NCBI RefSeq assembly: GCF_014698305.1
Contig: NZ_JACJST010000008.1
Span: 124,001-188,000, forward strand
Direction: 5' to 3'
Origin: Anabaena lutea FACHB-196
GTDB taxonomy: Bacteria; Cyanobacteriota; Cyanobacteriia; Cyanobacteriales; Nostocaceae
Length of the DNA stretch: 64,000 nucleotides
Made by a program: the position numbers and the translations under genes. How positions within the stretch are numbered: position 1 is the first letter of the stretch; every line of letters starts with the position of its first letter. The notes under the pieces are model-generated. The model did not search any database. It worked only from the letters and a program-made list of their open reading frames with translations, and was not told the origin of the DNA. Of the stretch, positions 42,876 through 51,428 are shown in pieces.

Positions 42876-44948
42876 TCATTTTTTACCTCTACGATTACGC
42901 GAACTAACGGAAGTTTTTTTAGGAGGAGGAGTTATCCACTCACATTCAAAGGTTTGCTGAATCAATTTTTTCAGGCTAATTACCTTAACAGTCCCAGGAT
43001 AAGAAGAACCTTCCTGACTAGCAATATTGATAATCTCATATCCAATAGCACTTAAATGTGGAGAAAGATGAACTGTACCAAAATACTTGAACGCATCACG
43101 AACATAACTGTTTTCTTCTGGAATTAAATCGAAGTCCCAGACCAAAATATGGTCTGTATGGATTAGTGGATGATTAAAATCGAACTCATCAGATGAACAC
43201 TCTGGATCTGGGGTAAAGTTGAATTTATACTCAACGGTTTTGCAGGAATCAGCAATTAAGGGTCTGCCTTCGTCATCTCCTACGGTAATGCTATCAATCC
43301 CAATTCCTGAAAAAGTTAAAGGACGCAGCCATAAATTTGCATAGGGAGAATCAGGTATGACGAGATGGGATAGCAAAAAATATAATCCCCCTACACCATG
43401 TTCTTCACCCAGCTGCGGTTCGACAAAAATTTTCCGACTCAGTTGCGGATTGAATTGTTCGATAGGATATGTATCACCCTCAGTTGTTTTAATACCCTTG
43501 ATAAAAAACCGAGTTCTATTTTGTAAATCGTTTTTACGCTCATTAAGTTGCGTAGTATAAGCATCAAGTCGATCTGCAATATGTTCTTTGTTAAGACGGT
43601 CAACAAGTTCTTGAAAAACTCTGTGTTTTTGTCTAGCTTCATCAAGAAATTTCTTGATTTCCACTATAAATTCATTATTATTGAGCGTTTTCTCAGATTC
43701 TTCTGTTAGGGAATTTCGGTTTGTAACGAGCCTAAAATTTCCATTGATCATGAATGCATAGTGTCTATGCCCATCATCACTTGCCAGTTCGCTATATTCT
43801 CTAAGTTCGCTGCTTTCATAAAATTTTTCGTATCGACAGACTTTGACCCCTTGTGAACAGATAAAAGTTCCTCTCTGATCTGTGAGTCGAATACCAGATC
43901 GCTTACCTCCTCGTCGATCTAACTCACGATATTCACTGTGAGCGCGACGATTACCATCAACTGCAAGAATCAGACAATAGCTTCTTTCTTCAAAAGTGAT
44001 CATCTTAGCGTATCGAGCGCAAAATCTTCCATCAAATAGTCTTGAAAGACTTGTAGGTAACTTAAAGCCTTCTTCTGCTTTGTCAAGATAGGGATACCCA
44101 TCAGGAATTTTTTCAAGTCCATCTGGAAATAATGGTTTATCAGAAGACAGCCACAGAAAGAGTTCACAGTCATTTCGATATCCTCTATCTTTCTTGAAAG
44201 CTAAGGAGACAGACTCAGAGAAGCCAGTTTTTTTAGGGTGTAAGGTTCTAATATCTCCATGTCGAGTATTGAAAGAAATATAGTTTTTAAGATAAGAAAG
44301 TTTATTCGTATTCCTACCATAGTAGGTCGAGAAATTATCTACGTTTAAACCCTGGACTAAAATCATCGTTCCCTGGGAAAACTCCTGCGTAAAGAAGTCT
44401 TCGCTTAATTGCTCAAGGATGGGTGTTGATCGCTCGTCTGGATGCAATAGTAGTTCTGGTAAAACTTCCCAAGGCGCTCTAGTTTCCTGATTATCTAAGG
44501 GATAATTAAGATTTAAATTATCTTTAGGGTTATCTATTTTAATCCATCTCCAAGCTGAGTCAGATTGACAACGAGTGATAAGTGCAAATTTCTTAGAGTC
44601 GAAGCATAGCTTAGATCCTTGGCATTTATATCCAATTGTCTCACCAAATGTTTTTGTACTTATGCCAACTGAAAAAAATGATTCATACAAAGTAACTCCA
44701 TTAATGCTATCTTTTTCATGTTCGCTGAGTCCTATACCATTATCAAAAAAGATAAATCCTTCATACTGAATCAATGGAAAAATCTTAATTGATGAAGCAT
44801 TAGCATCATAAGAGTTGGAAATTAACTCGCGAATTACTTCACATGGATCTTTGCGATTTTCCGAAAGTTCTTTAAGGATATGTTGAAAATCAACGTGGGA
44901 TCTTCTACCCATATTTTGATTATTTTTAGGAAAGTTTTGTTGCGACAT
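42876..44948 (-). CDS. Orphan GHKL-type ATPase (HSP90/MORC-like)
   Basis: The 690-residue protein has an N-terminal GHKL ATPase domain. Its N box is ELISNSYDANAS (41-52), G1 FDNGIGLS (68-75) and G2-like GYKCQGSKLCF (106-116). This pattern resembles MORC-type and HSP90-like ATPases rather than histidine kinases, as there is no dimerisation or phosphoacceptor domain. A basic tail (PPPKKTSVSSRNRRGKK) ends the protein. The middle and C-terminal parts are not recognised. Some bacterial GHKL proteins of this type act in phage defence, but no such partner gene is adjacent. Confidence 0.7.
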   Translation of the reverse strand: MSQQNFPKNNQNMGRRSHVDFQHILKELSENRKDPCEVIRELISNSYDANASSIKIFPLIQYEGFIFFDNGIGLSEHEKDSINGVTLYESFFSVGISTKTFGETIGYKCQGSKLCFDSKKFALITRCQSDSAWRWIKIDNPKDNLNLNYPLDNQETRAPWEVLPELLLHPDERSTPILEQLSEDFFTQEFSQGTMILVQGLNVDNFSTYYGRNTNKLSYLKNYISFNTRHGDIRTLHPKKTGFSESVSLAFKKDRGYRNDCELFLWLSSDKPLFPDGLEKIPDGYPYLDKAEEGFKLPTSLSRLFDGRFCARYAKMITFEERSYCLILAVDGNRRAHSEYRELDRRGGKRSGIRLTDQRGTFICSQGVKVCRYEKFYESSELREYSELASDDGHRHYAFMINGNFRLVTNRNSLTEESEKTLNNNEFIVEIKKFLDEARQKHRVFQELVDRLNKEHIADRLDAYTTQLNERKNDLQNRTRFFIKGIKTTEGDTYPIEQFNPQLSRKIFVEPQLGEEHGVGGLYFLLSHLVIPDSPYANLWLRPLTFSGIGIDSITVGDDEGRPLIADSCKTVEYKFNFTPDPECSSDEFDFNHPLIHTDHILVWDFDLIPEENSYVRDAFKYFGTVHLSPHLSAIGYEIINIASQEGSSYPGTVKVISLKKLIQQTFECEWITPPPKKTSVSSRNRRGKK

Positions 44949-45323
44949 TTTATATTTAAATTATTAATTTATTAATTTATTAATTGGTTGTTACTGGCAA
45001 TATTGCCTGTATTATAGCTTTTTTCAGTATTTTTAGAATGTTTTAAGAGATCAAAATAAAATTAATTAACAAAAGATTTATCAAAACGCTACATGGTACT
45101 TTATGTTTTGAATATATGGTTATAATATTGCTTAAATTCATCACTACTTTTACGGTACTAATCCAAACCGAGAGAATTCCAGATGCATATCTCATCAGCA
45201 ATAGGATAAACCCCGACAGTATTCACACTCTGGCTATCCTTTTTGAGAGTGATAGAAAAGCCTAATAAATATGTCATAATTTGTAACGTATCTTTAAGAT
45301 TTGCCCTCTGGGAGGCTTTAGCC
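44949..45323. other. Divergent intergenic region upstream of rubA
   Basis: 375 bp between the GHKL gene and rubA. It begins with AT-rich ATTAATTTATT direct repeats (about 44955-44985). A TATAAT-like box occurs near 45120 (GGTTATAATATTG). A longer in-frame start for rubA exists at 45243 but adds an unlikely 27-residue leader. Confidence 0.5.
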
Positions 45324-45668
45324 ATGAGCGAACAAGCTAAACAAGCTATTGAAACTCCAGTTTTAGATAGGTATGAATGTCGCTCTTGCGGTTACGTTTA
45401 TGAACCTGAAAAAGGAGACGATAAAAGTGATATTACTGCTGGGACACTGTTTGCAGAACTACCTGTCAGTTGGCGTTGTCCAGTTTGTACTGCTAACAAG
45501 GTAGCTTTTGCCAACATTGGTCCGGCGGGTACAGCATCTGGTTTCAAAGAAAATTTAGGTTACGGCTTAGGTGTTAATACCCTGACACCAACCCAAAAGA
45601 ACATCTTGATCTTCGGTGCTTTAGCCCTTGGTTTCTTGTTCTTTATCAGTCTTTACGGCTTACAATAA
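45324..45668 (+). CDS. rubA: Membrane-anchored rubredoxin RubA
   Basis: RubA is a thylakoid rubredoxin needed for photosystem assembly. The 114-residue protein (from the ATG after GGAGGC) binds iron with C19-x2-C22 (CRSCGYVYEP) and C52-x2-C55 (CPVCTANK). A glycine-rich linker leads to one C-terminal membrane helix (about 91-112). It sits directly ahead of ycf48 and psbEFLJ, the cluster found in most cyanobacteria, in line with coordinated PSII biogenesis. Confidence 0.97.
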   Translation: MSEQAKQAIETPVLDRYECRSCGYVYEPEKGDDKSDITAGTLFAELPVSWRCPVCTANKVAFANIGPAGTASGFKENLGYGLGVNTLTPTQKNILIFGALALGFLFFISLYGLQ

Positions 45669-45722
45669 GAACCGGTTTTCACAAATACCTTACAAAAATT
45701 TAGAAAAGACTAAGAAATACTG

Positions 45723-46745
45723 ATGCACTCAATTGTAAAAAAGTGGCAAGGAATTTTTGCCGCCTTAATAGTAGTTATAGCTTGTATAGGTTGTAGCAAA
45801 GTTCCCTCTATCAGCTACAATCCTTGGCAAGTTATTAATGTACCAACAGAGTCGAAACTATTCGATATTGGCTTTACTGGTAATCCCCAGCACGGTTATT
45901 TAGTTGGTAGTAATGCTACCTTATTGGAAACCAAAGATGGTGGAAATACTTGGCAGCCTCTCAAACTGGAACTAGATGATGAAAGGTATCGCTTTAACTC
46001 AGTCAGTTTTAGTGGAAATGAAGGCTGGATTGCTGGAGAGCCTTCGTTGCTGCTACATACTACTGATGAAGGCAAGTCTTGGTCACGTATTCCTTTAAAC
46101 GAAAAGTTACCCGGTAGCCCAATTGCGATCGCAGCCTTGGCTGACAATACAGCCGAAATGGCGACTGACGTGGGTGCTATCTATAAAACTACAGATGGTG
46201 GTAAAAACTGGAAAGCACAAGTCGAAGCTGCTGTTGGTGTGGTGCGGAACTTAGAGCGATCGCACGATGGCAAGTATATTGCTGTTTCTGCAAAAGGTAG
46301 TTTTTACTCAGTTTGGGAACCAGGACAAGCCGCTTGGGAACCCCATAACCGTCTGAGTTCTCGACGAGTAGAAAATATGGGCTTTGCTGATAATGGCCAA
46401 CTATGGTTATTAGCACGGGGAGGTCAAGTTCAATTTAGCGATTTGACTAAACCCGATGAATGGCTAGATGTAGAATATCCAGAGTTGTCCACAAGCTGGG
46501 GTCTACTAGATTTGGCCTATCGCACACCCAATGAAATTTGGATTGGTGGCGGTAGTGGTAATCTATTACGCAGTACCGACGGCGGCAAAACTTGGGAAAA
46601 AGACCGGGAAGTAGAAGGAGTGGCCGCTAATTTTTACAAAATTGTATTTTTTCAGCCAGACCAAGGTTTTATCATTGGCGATCGCGGTATTTTGCTCAAA
46701 TATAACCCCAGTGCAGAATCAGCCGACCAACCAGAGGCGGCTTAA
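45723..46745 (+). CDS. ycf48: Photosystem II assembly factor Ycf48 (HCF136 homologue)
   Basis: Ycf48 is a seven-bladed beta-propeller that assists D1 insertion into PSII. The 340-residue protein has an N-terminal signal with a lipobox-like CIGC near residue 24, so it may be a lipoprotein. Repeated blades carry the signature KTTDGGKNWKA, RSTDGGKTWE and LETKDGGNTWQP. It is 54 bp downstream of rubA, and psbE follows after a repeat-bearing gap. Confidence 0.97.
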   Translation: MHSIVKKWQGIFAALIVVIACIGCSKVPSISYNPWQVINVPTESKLFDIGFTGNPQHGYLVGSNATLLETKDGGNTWQPLKLELDDERYRFNSVSFSGNEGWIAGEPSLLLHTTDEGKSWSRIPLNEKLPGSPIAIAALADNTAEMATDVGAIYKTTDGGKNWKAQVEAAVGVVRNLERSHDGKYIAVSAKGSFYSVWEPGQAAWEPHNRLSSRRVENMGFADNGQLWLLARGGQVQFSDLTKPDEWLDVEYPELSTSWGLLDLAYRTPNEIWIGGGSGNLLRSTDGGKTWEKDREVEGVAANFYKIVFFQPDQGFIIGDRGILLKYNPSAESADQPEAA

Positions 46746-46747
46746 AT

Positions 46748-46847
46748 AGTACCGAGTACCGAGTACCGAGTACGAAGCGTTGAGTAGGTTATGATTATTG
46801 CCTTTTTACTCAAAACTCGGTACTCAAAACTCGGTACTCGGTACTCA
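46748..46847. repeat. GAGTACC heptamer array as an inverted pair
   Basis: Three to four direct copies of a GAGTACC unit (46748-46773) are mirrored by ACTCGGTACTC units (46815-46847). The transcript could fold into a long imperfect hairpin between ycf48 and psbE. It may separate the two transcripts or affect processing. Confidence 0.85.
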
Positions 46848-46910
46848 AGCCTCCTGAAAGGCTAGTTTAGAAATTCATCCAGAAGAGATTTCTGAGAAGA
46901 ACGTTGCAAG

Positions 46911-46938
46911 TTGTAACTCTTTCTAAACTTTGTAGGAT
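46911..46938 (+). promoter_or_regulatory. Possible psbE promoter
   Basis: TTGTAA, 16 bp, TAGGAT (followed by AATAAAC) lies 41 bp before the psbE ATG. This is a plausible sigma70-type promoter, but the match is moderate and no start site is known. Confidence 0.35.
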
Positions 46939-46978
46939 AATAAACTCAATACTAGTTTTCGTGAAGGTAGTAATTTAA

Positions 46979-47227
46979 ATGGCAGGTACCACTGGAGAGC
47001 GTCCGTTTTCGGACATTATTACCAGCATTCGTTACTGGGTAATTCACAGCATCACCATTCCAGCTTTATTTGTAGCTGGCTGGCTATTTGTCAGCACCGG
47101 ACTGGCTTATGATGTGTTTGGCACACCCCGTCCTAATGAGTATTTCACACAGGTTCGTCAAGAAGTGCCAATTGTGAAAAACCGTTTTGAAGCTAAAAAG
47201 CAAGTAGAAACATTTATCGGAAAGTAA
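46979..47227 (+). CDS. psbE: Cytochrome b559 alpha subunit
   Basis: PsbE binds the cytochrome b559 haem together with PsbF in PSII. The 82-residue protein has the invariant [14 protein letters not shown], with the haem-ligating histidine at position 23, one membrane helix (about 19-40) and the lumenal [12 protein letters not shown]. First gene of psbE-psbF-psbL-psbJ. Confidence 0.99.
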   Translation: MAGTTGERPFSDIITSIRYWVIHSITIPALFVAGWLFVSTGLAYDVFGTPRPNEYFTQVRQEVPIVKNRFEAKKQVETFIGK

Positions 47228-47236
47228 TTTGAAATC

Positions 47237-47374
47237 ATGACTAGCGGCAATAACATCAATCAACCAGTTACCTATCCAATTTTTACGGTTAGATGGCTCG
47301 CAGTTCACACTCTAGGTGTGCCAACTGTCTTCTTTTTAGGAGCGATCGCCGCAATGCAGTTTATTCAACGCTAG
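47237..47374 (+). CDS. psbF: Cytochrome b559 beta subunit
   Basis: The 45-residue protein [20 protein letters not shown] continues [20 protein letters not shown], giving the haem-ligating His24 and a single membrane helix. It begins 9 nt after the psbE stop. Too short for most ORF callers; sequence and position are decisive. Confidence 0.99.
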   Translation: MTSGNNINQPVTYPIFTVRWLAVHTLGVPTVFFLGAIAAMQFIQR

Positions 47375-47383
47375 GAGCAACTC

Positions 47384-47503
47384 ATGGAAAGATCGCCTAA
47401 TCCTAATCAACAACCAGTTGAATTAAACCGTACCTCTCTTTACCTAGGACTACTATTAGTTTTTGTTCTAGGGATTCTATTCTCCAGTTACTTCTTTAAC
47501 TAA
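47384..47503 (+). CDS. psbL: Photosystem II protein L
   Basis: The 39-residue protein [20 protein letters not shown] continues with a single membrane helix [19 protein letters not shown]. PsbL supports the Q_A site and dimer stability. It starts 9 nt after psbF; AGGAG precedes the ATG. Confidence 0.99.
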   Translation: MERSPNPNQQPVELNRTSLYLGLLLVFVLGILFSSYFFN

Positions 47504-47557
47504 CTGGAACTGTCTTGACTAATTTCTGTTGATTTGTTCTTAAGGGAGGAGAAAACA

Positions 47558-47677
47558 GTGTCTGGAAGTGGAAGAATTCCCCTGTGGGTCGTCGCTACGG
47601 TCGCAGGTTTAGGTGTAATTACTGTTGTAGGTATTTTCTTTTATGGAGCCTACGCTGGAATCGGTTCTTCATTGTAA
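47558..47677 (+). CDS. psbJ: Photosystem II protein J
   Basis: The 39-residue protein starts with GTG (read [19 protein letters not shown]) after a strong AAGGGAGGAG. One membrane helix follows, ending [11 protein letters not shown]. PsbJ lies near cytochrome b559 and affects Q_B exchange. Last gene of the psbEFLJ operon, followed by a terminator. Confidence 0.99.
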   Translation: MSGSGRIPLWVVATVAGLGVITVVGIFFYGAYAGIGSSL

Positions 47678-47716
47678 TGATAAGCTGATCCGAATTTTTG
47701 TTTAAAAAACAACAAA

Positions 47717-47750
47717 AAAAACCGCCTGTCTGTTTTAGATGGGCGGTTTT
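47717..47750 (+). terminator. psbEFLJ terminator
   Basis: AAAACCGCC...GGCGGTTTT forms a 9-bp stem with a loop containing tgtctgttttagat, followed by a short U-rich run GCCATT. The mirrored A-tract on the 5' side also allows it to work on the opposite strand. Confidence 0.85.
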
Positions 47751-47787
47751 GCCATTAAAAATTGGGGCAGGGAGCAGGGGGCAGCTG

Positions 47788-47988
47788 ACAAGGGTAGGTT
47801 TTTAATATTATCTGTTAAGGCAGGACTAGGAAGGCGAGGAGGGAAAGTAGACAAGGAAGATTTTCTCCGCTCAATGGTCTTTTTGCTACTAAAAGAATAT
47901 GATTTTGTACGGTTTTCCTCCCTTGTCCACTGTCCTTCCTTGTCCCCCAAGCCTTGCCCTCACGACAATGTAAAATACCTACCCTTGT
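47788..47988. repeat. 201-bp element with 12-bp terminal inverted repeats
   Basis: ACAAGGGTAGGT at the left end is exactly mirrored by ACCTACCCTTGT at the right end. The interior has no credible gene; it contains CCTTGTCC/CAAGG-type subrepeats. Neighbouring GGGGGCA heptamers (47990-48012) and CCCCATCT units add to the repeat cluster. Size and ends suggest a MITE-like insertion between psbJ and psaI. Confidence 0.7.
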
Positions 47989-48096
47989 GAGGGGGGCAGG
48001 GGGCAGGGGGCAGTAGGTAATAATTTCTCCCCATCTCCCCATCTCCGCGTCACCGCGTCACCCCATTACCCCATCTCCCAATCTCCCCATCACTAA

Positions 48097-48237
48097 TTAG
48101 GCGATATCTTCGCTTTCAATATATGAAAATAGAAATGCGAAGACTACTGCTGGCAAAACTAGACCAGTCAGAGGTACGAAAATGGAAGGCAAAAATGAAG
48201 AATAGGCCAAAATAGAGGGCAAAAATGAACCTGACAT
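48097..48237 (-). CDS. psaI: Photosystem I subunit VIII
   Basis: The 46-residue protein reads [20 protein letters not shown], then a membrane helix [20 protein letters not shown], and ends with ESEDIA, the typical PsaI C-terminus. PsaI supports PsaL and PSI trimer or tetramer formation. The gene is convergent with psbJ. No psaL is adjacent. GAGGAC precedes the ATG. Confidence 0.95.
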   Translation of the reverse strand: MSGSFLPSILAYSSFLPSIFVPLTGLVLPAVVFAFLFSYIESEDIA

Positions 48238-48334
48238 AGTAAAAGTCCTCTTAAGTCACACTACAATTCTGTTAGGAGCTTACTTTAAAATTCTGCCTAT
48301 TTTTGCAAATTCTCAAGATTTTTAACACAGACGT

Positions 48335-50803
48335 TTACATACCCAGCAGTTGATCGAGTTCTATACTCGGTAAATCGGGAGGAATCACAGTTTTGACTAA
48401 TGTAACTTTGCGACTTTCCTGTTGGGTAGTTAGATCGAGAGCGATCGCTTCTATACGAATTTCCACACAGCCGAAAGGCACAACTAACTGAGTTACTGCT
48501 TCCCAATTTCCCCAGGGAGTAGGTCGCAAATCTTTAAGTAGATGAGGTCCGTCTAGCAACCCGCGAGTTTGGTAATCTTCAACCCATAACTTAACTGCCA
48601 TCCCTGACCATACCTCAGACAGTTCTAAACGCACTTTCACAGACTTTCCAGCCAGCAATTCACCATTGGGCATAAACAGTTGAGGTGTTGGTAACGGTGC
48701 CAGCAAAGGACTAAATATATCTACCAGTGGTTGTTCTTGTGTTTCAGGAGACTGATTGTTGTTCTCATTTGTCAGTGCAGTATAGATATCGTCTAGAACG
48801 ATTTCTTGGGATAACCTAGCATTATTGCTCAGGAGCGGACTAGGAGGTAGTATTTGTTCTGCTTCTAGTGGTGATTCCCCAGTATCTAAATAAAGATTTT
48901 CTTCAGTATTATCTACATCTAACTCCTCAACTGCCGAATAGTCCTCATTGAGAGTTAAAGGCTGCTCCTCATTTGACTCATGAGTATGATGATCTTCGGA
49001 TACTAACTCCATACCTTCTGGTAAAAAGTATCCTTGGCTTTGCATCCACTTTCTAATTAAAGGTGATGTATCTGGGGTATTTGCTGTGATTAATTCTTCA
49101 CTGTCCAGAGTAGGAACTTGAGCAGCAGAATTTTCTCTCAATTCGACATCAGGCTCATCTTGAGACAGTGGATTTTCTTCTTCAGGTGCGACGATAGCTT
49201 CGCTCTCTTCTCTACGTTCGCGGAGCGTGTCGTAGACAGAGGCTTCGCCAACAAGACGCTCCGCGTAGCTTGCTTCCCCGGAGGGGTACGCCGTAGGCAT
49301 CGCTTCATTGAGCGTATCCCTATGGGTAGCGTCTCCTACGCAAGGTATGGTTACCATCGGCTGAGACTCATCTGGTGTATTGCTTTTAACTTCTTCTGGA
49401 TCGGGTGTTTTTAATCGTTTTAAGTAAGGTAAAGCGGTTTTTATCTGTTTGATCACCAGCTTTTCCAGATTAATTGGCGCTATCTTGACAGTTTCTTCCG
49501 GTGTCAGAGAATCTGCAACTACAGAATTAGTAGCAATGGCATCTTTTTGACTCCTAGGCAGTTTCGGTAGTTGTGGTGAAAGCCTATCCAAAAAAACTGT
49601 AGGTTTAATTTGCGGTGGTAGAGGTTTACTTGGAGATGGTTTCAAGATGTGAAACTGGGCTAGTTTTGGCTTCTTGCCCAAATTGAAAAGTTCTAAACCG
49701 ATACTGACAGGTTGTTCTGGCTTTGTGGCTTCCACCTGGGTTGATGGCTGATTGTTGTCAGTTAATAAGTCTGGTGTAATTGATTTTTTGCTTCTAACTG
49801 TCAGTAATTCTGTTACATCTGCCGTAATTGTAAAAGCATTGCTGCCTAAGAGTATGACTTCACCACCATTCGTAATTGCGCCATATAAACTCATATCTGC
49901 CAAAATCAACTTCGATTCACACTCAGTCGGAATATCAATGGCGGTACTAAATTTAAAAGGCAGGGTTTTAGCTGTTAAAGGCTGCTTGAGTTGAGTTAGG
50001 ATTTTTGACTCTAAAGGCGATCGCAGTTCGATAACTAGTTGCAGCTGATCAAGGCTTGGTGTAGATAATATTTCCTCTTCCAGATTCCCCATTTCTGCCA
50101 ATTCCACGTCCCCATTTACTGTTATGGGTTTTCCCCAACTAGCAATGTAGCTATCCCGTTCTAAAGATAGTTTGATTGGTGAAAGTGGTGATATTGAGCG
50201 AAAATCCTCAGATAATTGCTCCTCTTCCAAGGAATCCGAGGTGGGTAAAGCCAAATCTATTAAGCTTTGTAAAATCTGTTCTGCTGTCTCGCCTTTAACC
50301 CAGACTGGGCTAACAGGCTGATTAATAATTATATCTTCTTCGGTTTCTGTGAAAACATCCTGGATGTCCAAATTCTCATTTGGAGTAATCCCAGATTGAT
50401 TTTCTCCATCTAATTCCTGATGGAGAATACCTAGCTTTGGTTGCTCACTTAATTCTAGGGGTAAAACTTTGATAGTAAGCGTGTACTGCCAGGATTTACC
50501 CAGCATATGCGTCATCAAGTCGCCAGAGCATCGTAACTCCCAAATTCCCGGTTTGAGATCAATAAAGGGAATTACAGCCATAAGTCCATCTGTATTAGTG
50601 CGACGCAAACGCTTAAAAATTCTCCGTTTGGGGAGAACTTCCTGGATTGACGAGTGAGTTACCCGCACTTCTACATCTGTATTAGCAAGGTGAGAACGAG
50701 CCAAAACTCTATACTTACCTGCCAAAATTTTTAGAGTTGGCGATTCCAGGGTTTGCCAAGTGTGATCGCCCTGTTTCTGTATCAGAAATTGCCAGTGTTC
50801 CAT
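48335..50803 (-). CDS. Large cyanobacterial protein of unknown function
   Basis: The 822-residue protein starts MEHWQFLIQKQGDHTWQTLE. The N-terminal 110 residues look like a beta-rich (immunoglobulin-like) domain (KYRVLARSHLANTDVEVRVTH, LKPGIWELRCSG). The middle is long, acidic and low-complexity. A C-terminal segment (about 715-815) is again beta-rich (KSVKVRLELSEVWSGMAVKLW). Residues at about 485-530 are encoded by a dispersed repeat (49208-49346). No catalytic motif or signal peptide is seen. It may be a scaffold, but I cannot name a function. Monocistronic. Confidence 0.75.
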   Translation of the reverse strand: MEHWQFLIQKQGDHTWQTLESPTLKILAGKYRVLARSHLANTDVEVRVTHSSIQEVLPKRRIFKRLRRTNTDGLMAVIPFIDLKPGIWELRCSGDLMTHMLGKSWQYTLTIKVLPLELSEQPKLGILHQELDGENQSGITPNENLDIQDVFTETEEDIIINQPVSPVWVKGETAEQILQSLIDLALPTSDSLEEEQLSEDFRSISPLSPIKLSLERDSYIASWGKPITVNGDVELAEMGNLEEEILSTPSLDQLQLVIELRSPLESKILTQLKQPLTAKTLPFKFSTAIDIPTECESKLILADMSLYGAITNGGEVILLGSNAFTITADVTELLTVRSKKSITPDLLTDNNQPSTQVEATKPEQPVSIGLELFNLGKKPKLAQFHILKPSPSKPLPPQIKPTVFLDRLSPQLPKLPRSQKDAIATNSVVADSLTPEETVKIAPINLEKLVIKQIKTALPYLKRLKTPDPEEVKSNTPDESQPMVTIPCVGDATHRDTLNEAMPTAYPSGEASYAERLVGEASVYDTLRERREESEAIVAPEEENPLSQDEPDVELRENSAAQVPTLDSEELITANTPDTSPLIRKWMQSQGYFLPEGMELVSEDHHTHESNEEQPLTLNEDYSAVEELDVDNTEENLYLDTGESPLEAEQILPPSPLLSNNARLSQEIVLDDIYTALTNENNNQSPETQEQPLVDIFSPLLAPLPTPQLFMPNGELLAGKSVKVRLELSEVWSGMAVKLWVEDYQTRGLLDGPHLLKDLRPTPWGNWEAVTQLVVPFGCVEIRIEAIALDLTTQQESRKVTLVKTVIPPDLPSIELDQLLGM
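49208..49346. repeat. Dispersed repeat translated in frame inside an unknown protein
   Basis: About 139 bp of GC-rich repeat sequence (tctacgttcgcggagcgtg, acgctccgcgtagcttgc, gggtagcgtctcctacgc) with small palindromes. The same family is seen at 12180-12219. It adds about 45 residues (CVGDATHRDTLNEAMP, GEASYAERLVGEASVYDTLR) without breaking the frame. Confidence 0.8.
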
Positions 50804-50938
50804 TGTGAGTAATGCCCAAACCGAAGAGTCGCCGATTAATATTTTGCATTAACTTGCTTGCAAGTTTAACTCAGGAATACGTAATTGCATCACTTATCTT
50901 GGTTCAAGATATCTACTATAGTAATCCGGTTTGATTTC

Positions 50939-50989
50939 TGTATCCCTTGCGGGAGGCGTAGGCATATTGATTTGTGTGGGCAGGGAACA
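50939..50989. repeat. 51-bp dispersed repeat, copy 2
   Basis: TGTATCCCTTGCGGGAGGCG begins a 51-bp unit matching the reverse complement of 16517-16567 in 48 of 51 positions by eye. Ends with GGGCAGGGAACA. Confidence 0.9.
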
Positions 50990-51310
50990 GGAAAGAAGGG
51001 TTTCACTATTTACTGAGTCTTGTTCAATAATCAAATAGGAGTCCTAATATTACCTCTCAAAACGGTTGAGTTAAGGAAAATCGTAAGTTAAGTGGAACAC
51101 AGTAGAGTGCTAATATCAATTCACTTAAACTAAAGCTACAAATGAATCTCCGCGTCTGTCTATTTGTATCAACCTTCAAGTGAAACGGTGTAAGGCAAGG
51201 CTAATAAAGAGTCTGCTGTTTTACCCATCAGACAAAAAAAACGATAGACTCATTACAACTATGAGAATTCAAAATAGTTGCTGGTGTGTATATAGCGTTT
51301 CCTAGTCGGC

Positions 51311-51386
51311 TGAGGTACAAATTTATCTGCGTCCATCTGCGTCAATCCTCTTCTATCTGCGGTTAAATCTTTAAAAGCTGTACCTT
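51311..51386. repeat. TGAGGTACA element, copy 2
   Basis: TGAGGTACAAATTTATCTGC is shared with 17870-17935, and TGTACC ends the element. This copy has one extra CATCTGCGTC unit and a decayed right end (TGTACCTTG instead of TGTACCTCA). Confidence 0.7.
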
Positions 51387-51428
51387 GGGATAAGGCAGGG
51401 GGCAGGGAGAAAAAGGGTTTGAGTCTTG

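Noticed and set aside
46748-46847. CRISPR-like array
   Set aside because: Units are 7 bp without spacers of constant length, and the second half is inverted; this is a heptamer repeat.
47739-48042. ORFs of 71-83 codons between psbJ and psaI on both strands
   Set aside because: They lie in low-complexity repeats and the inverted-end element; composition is not protein-like.
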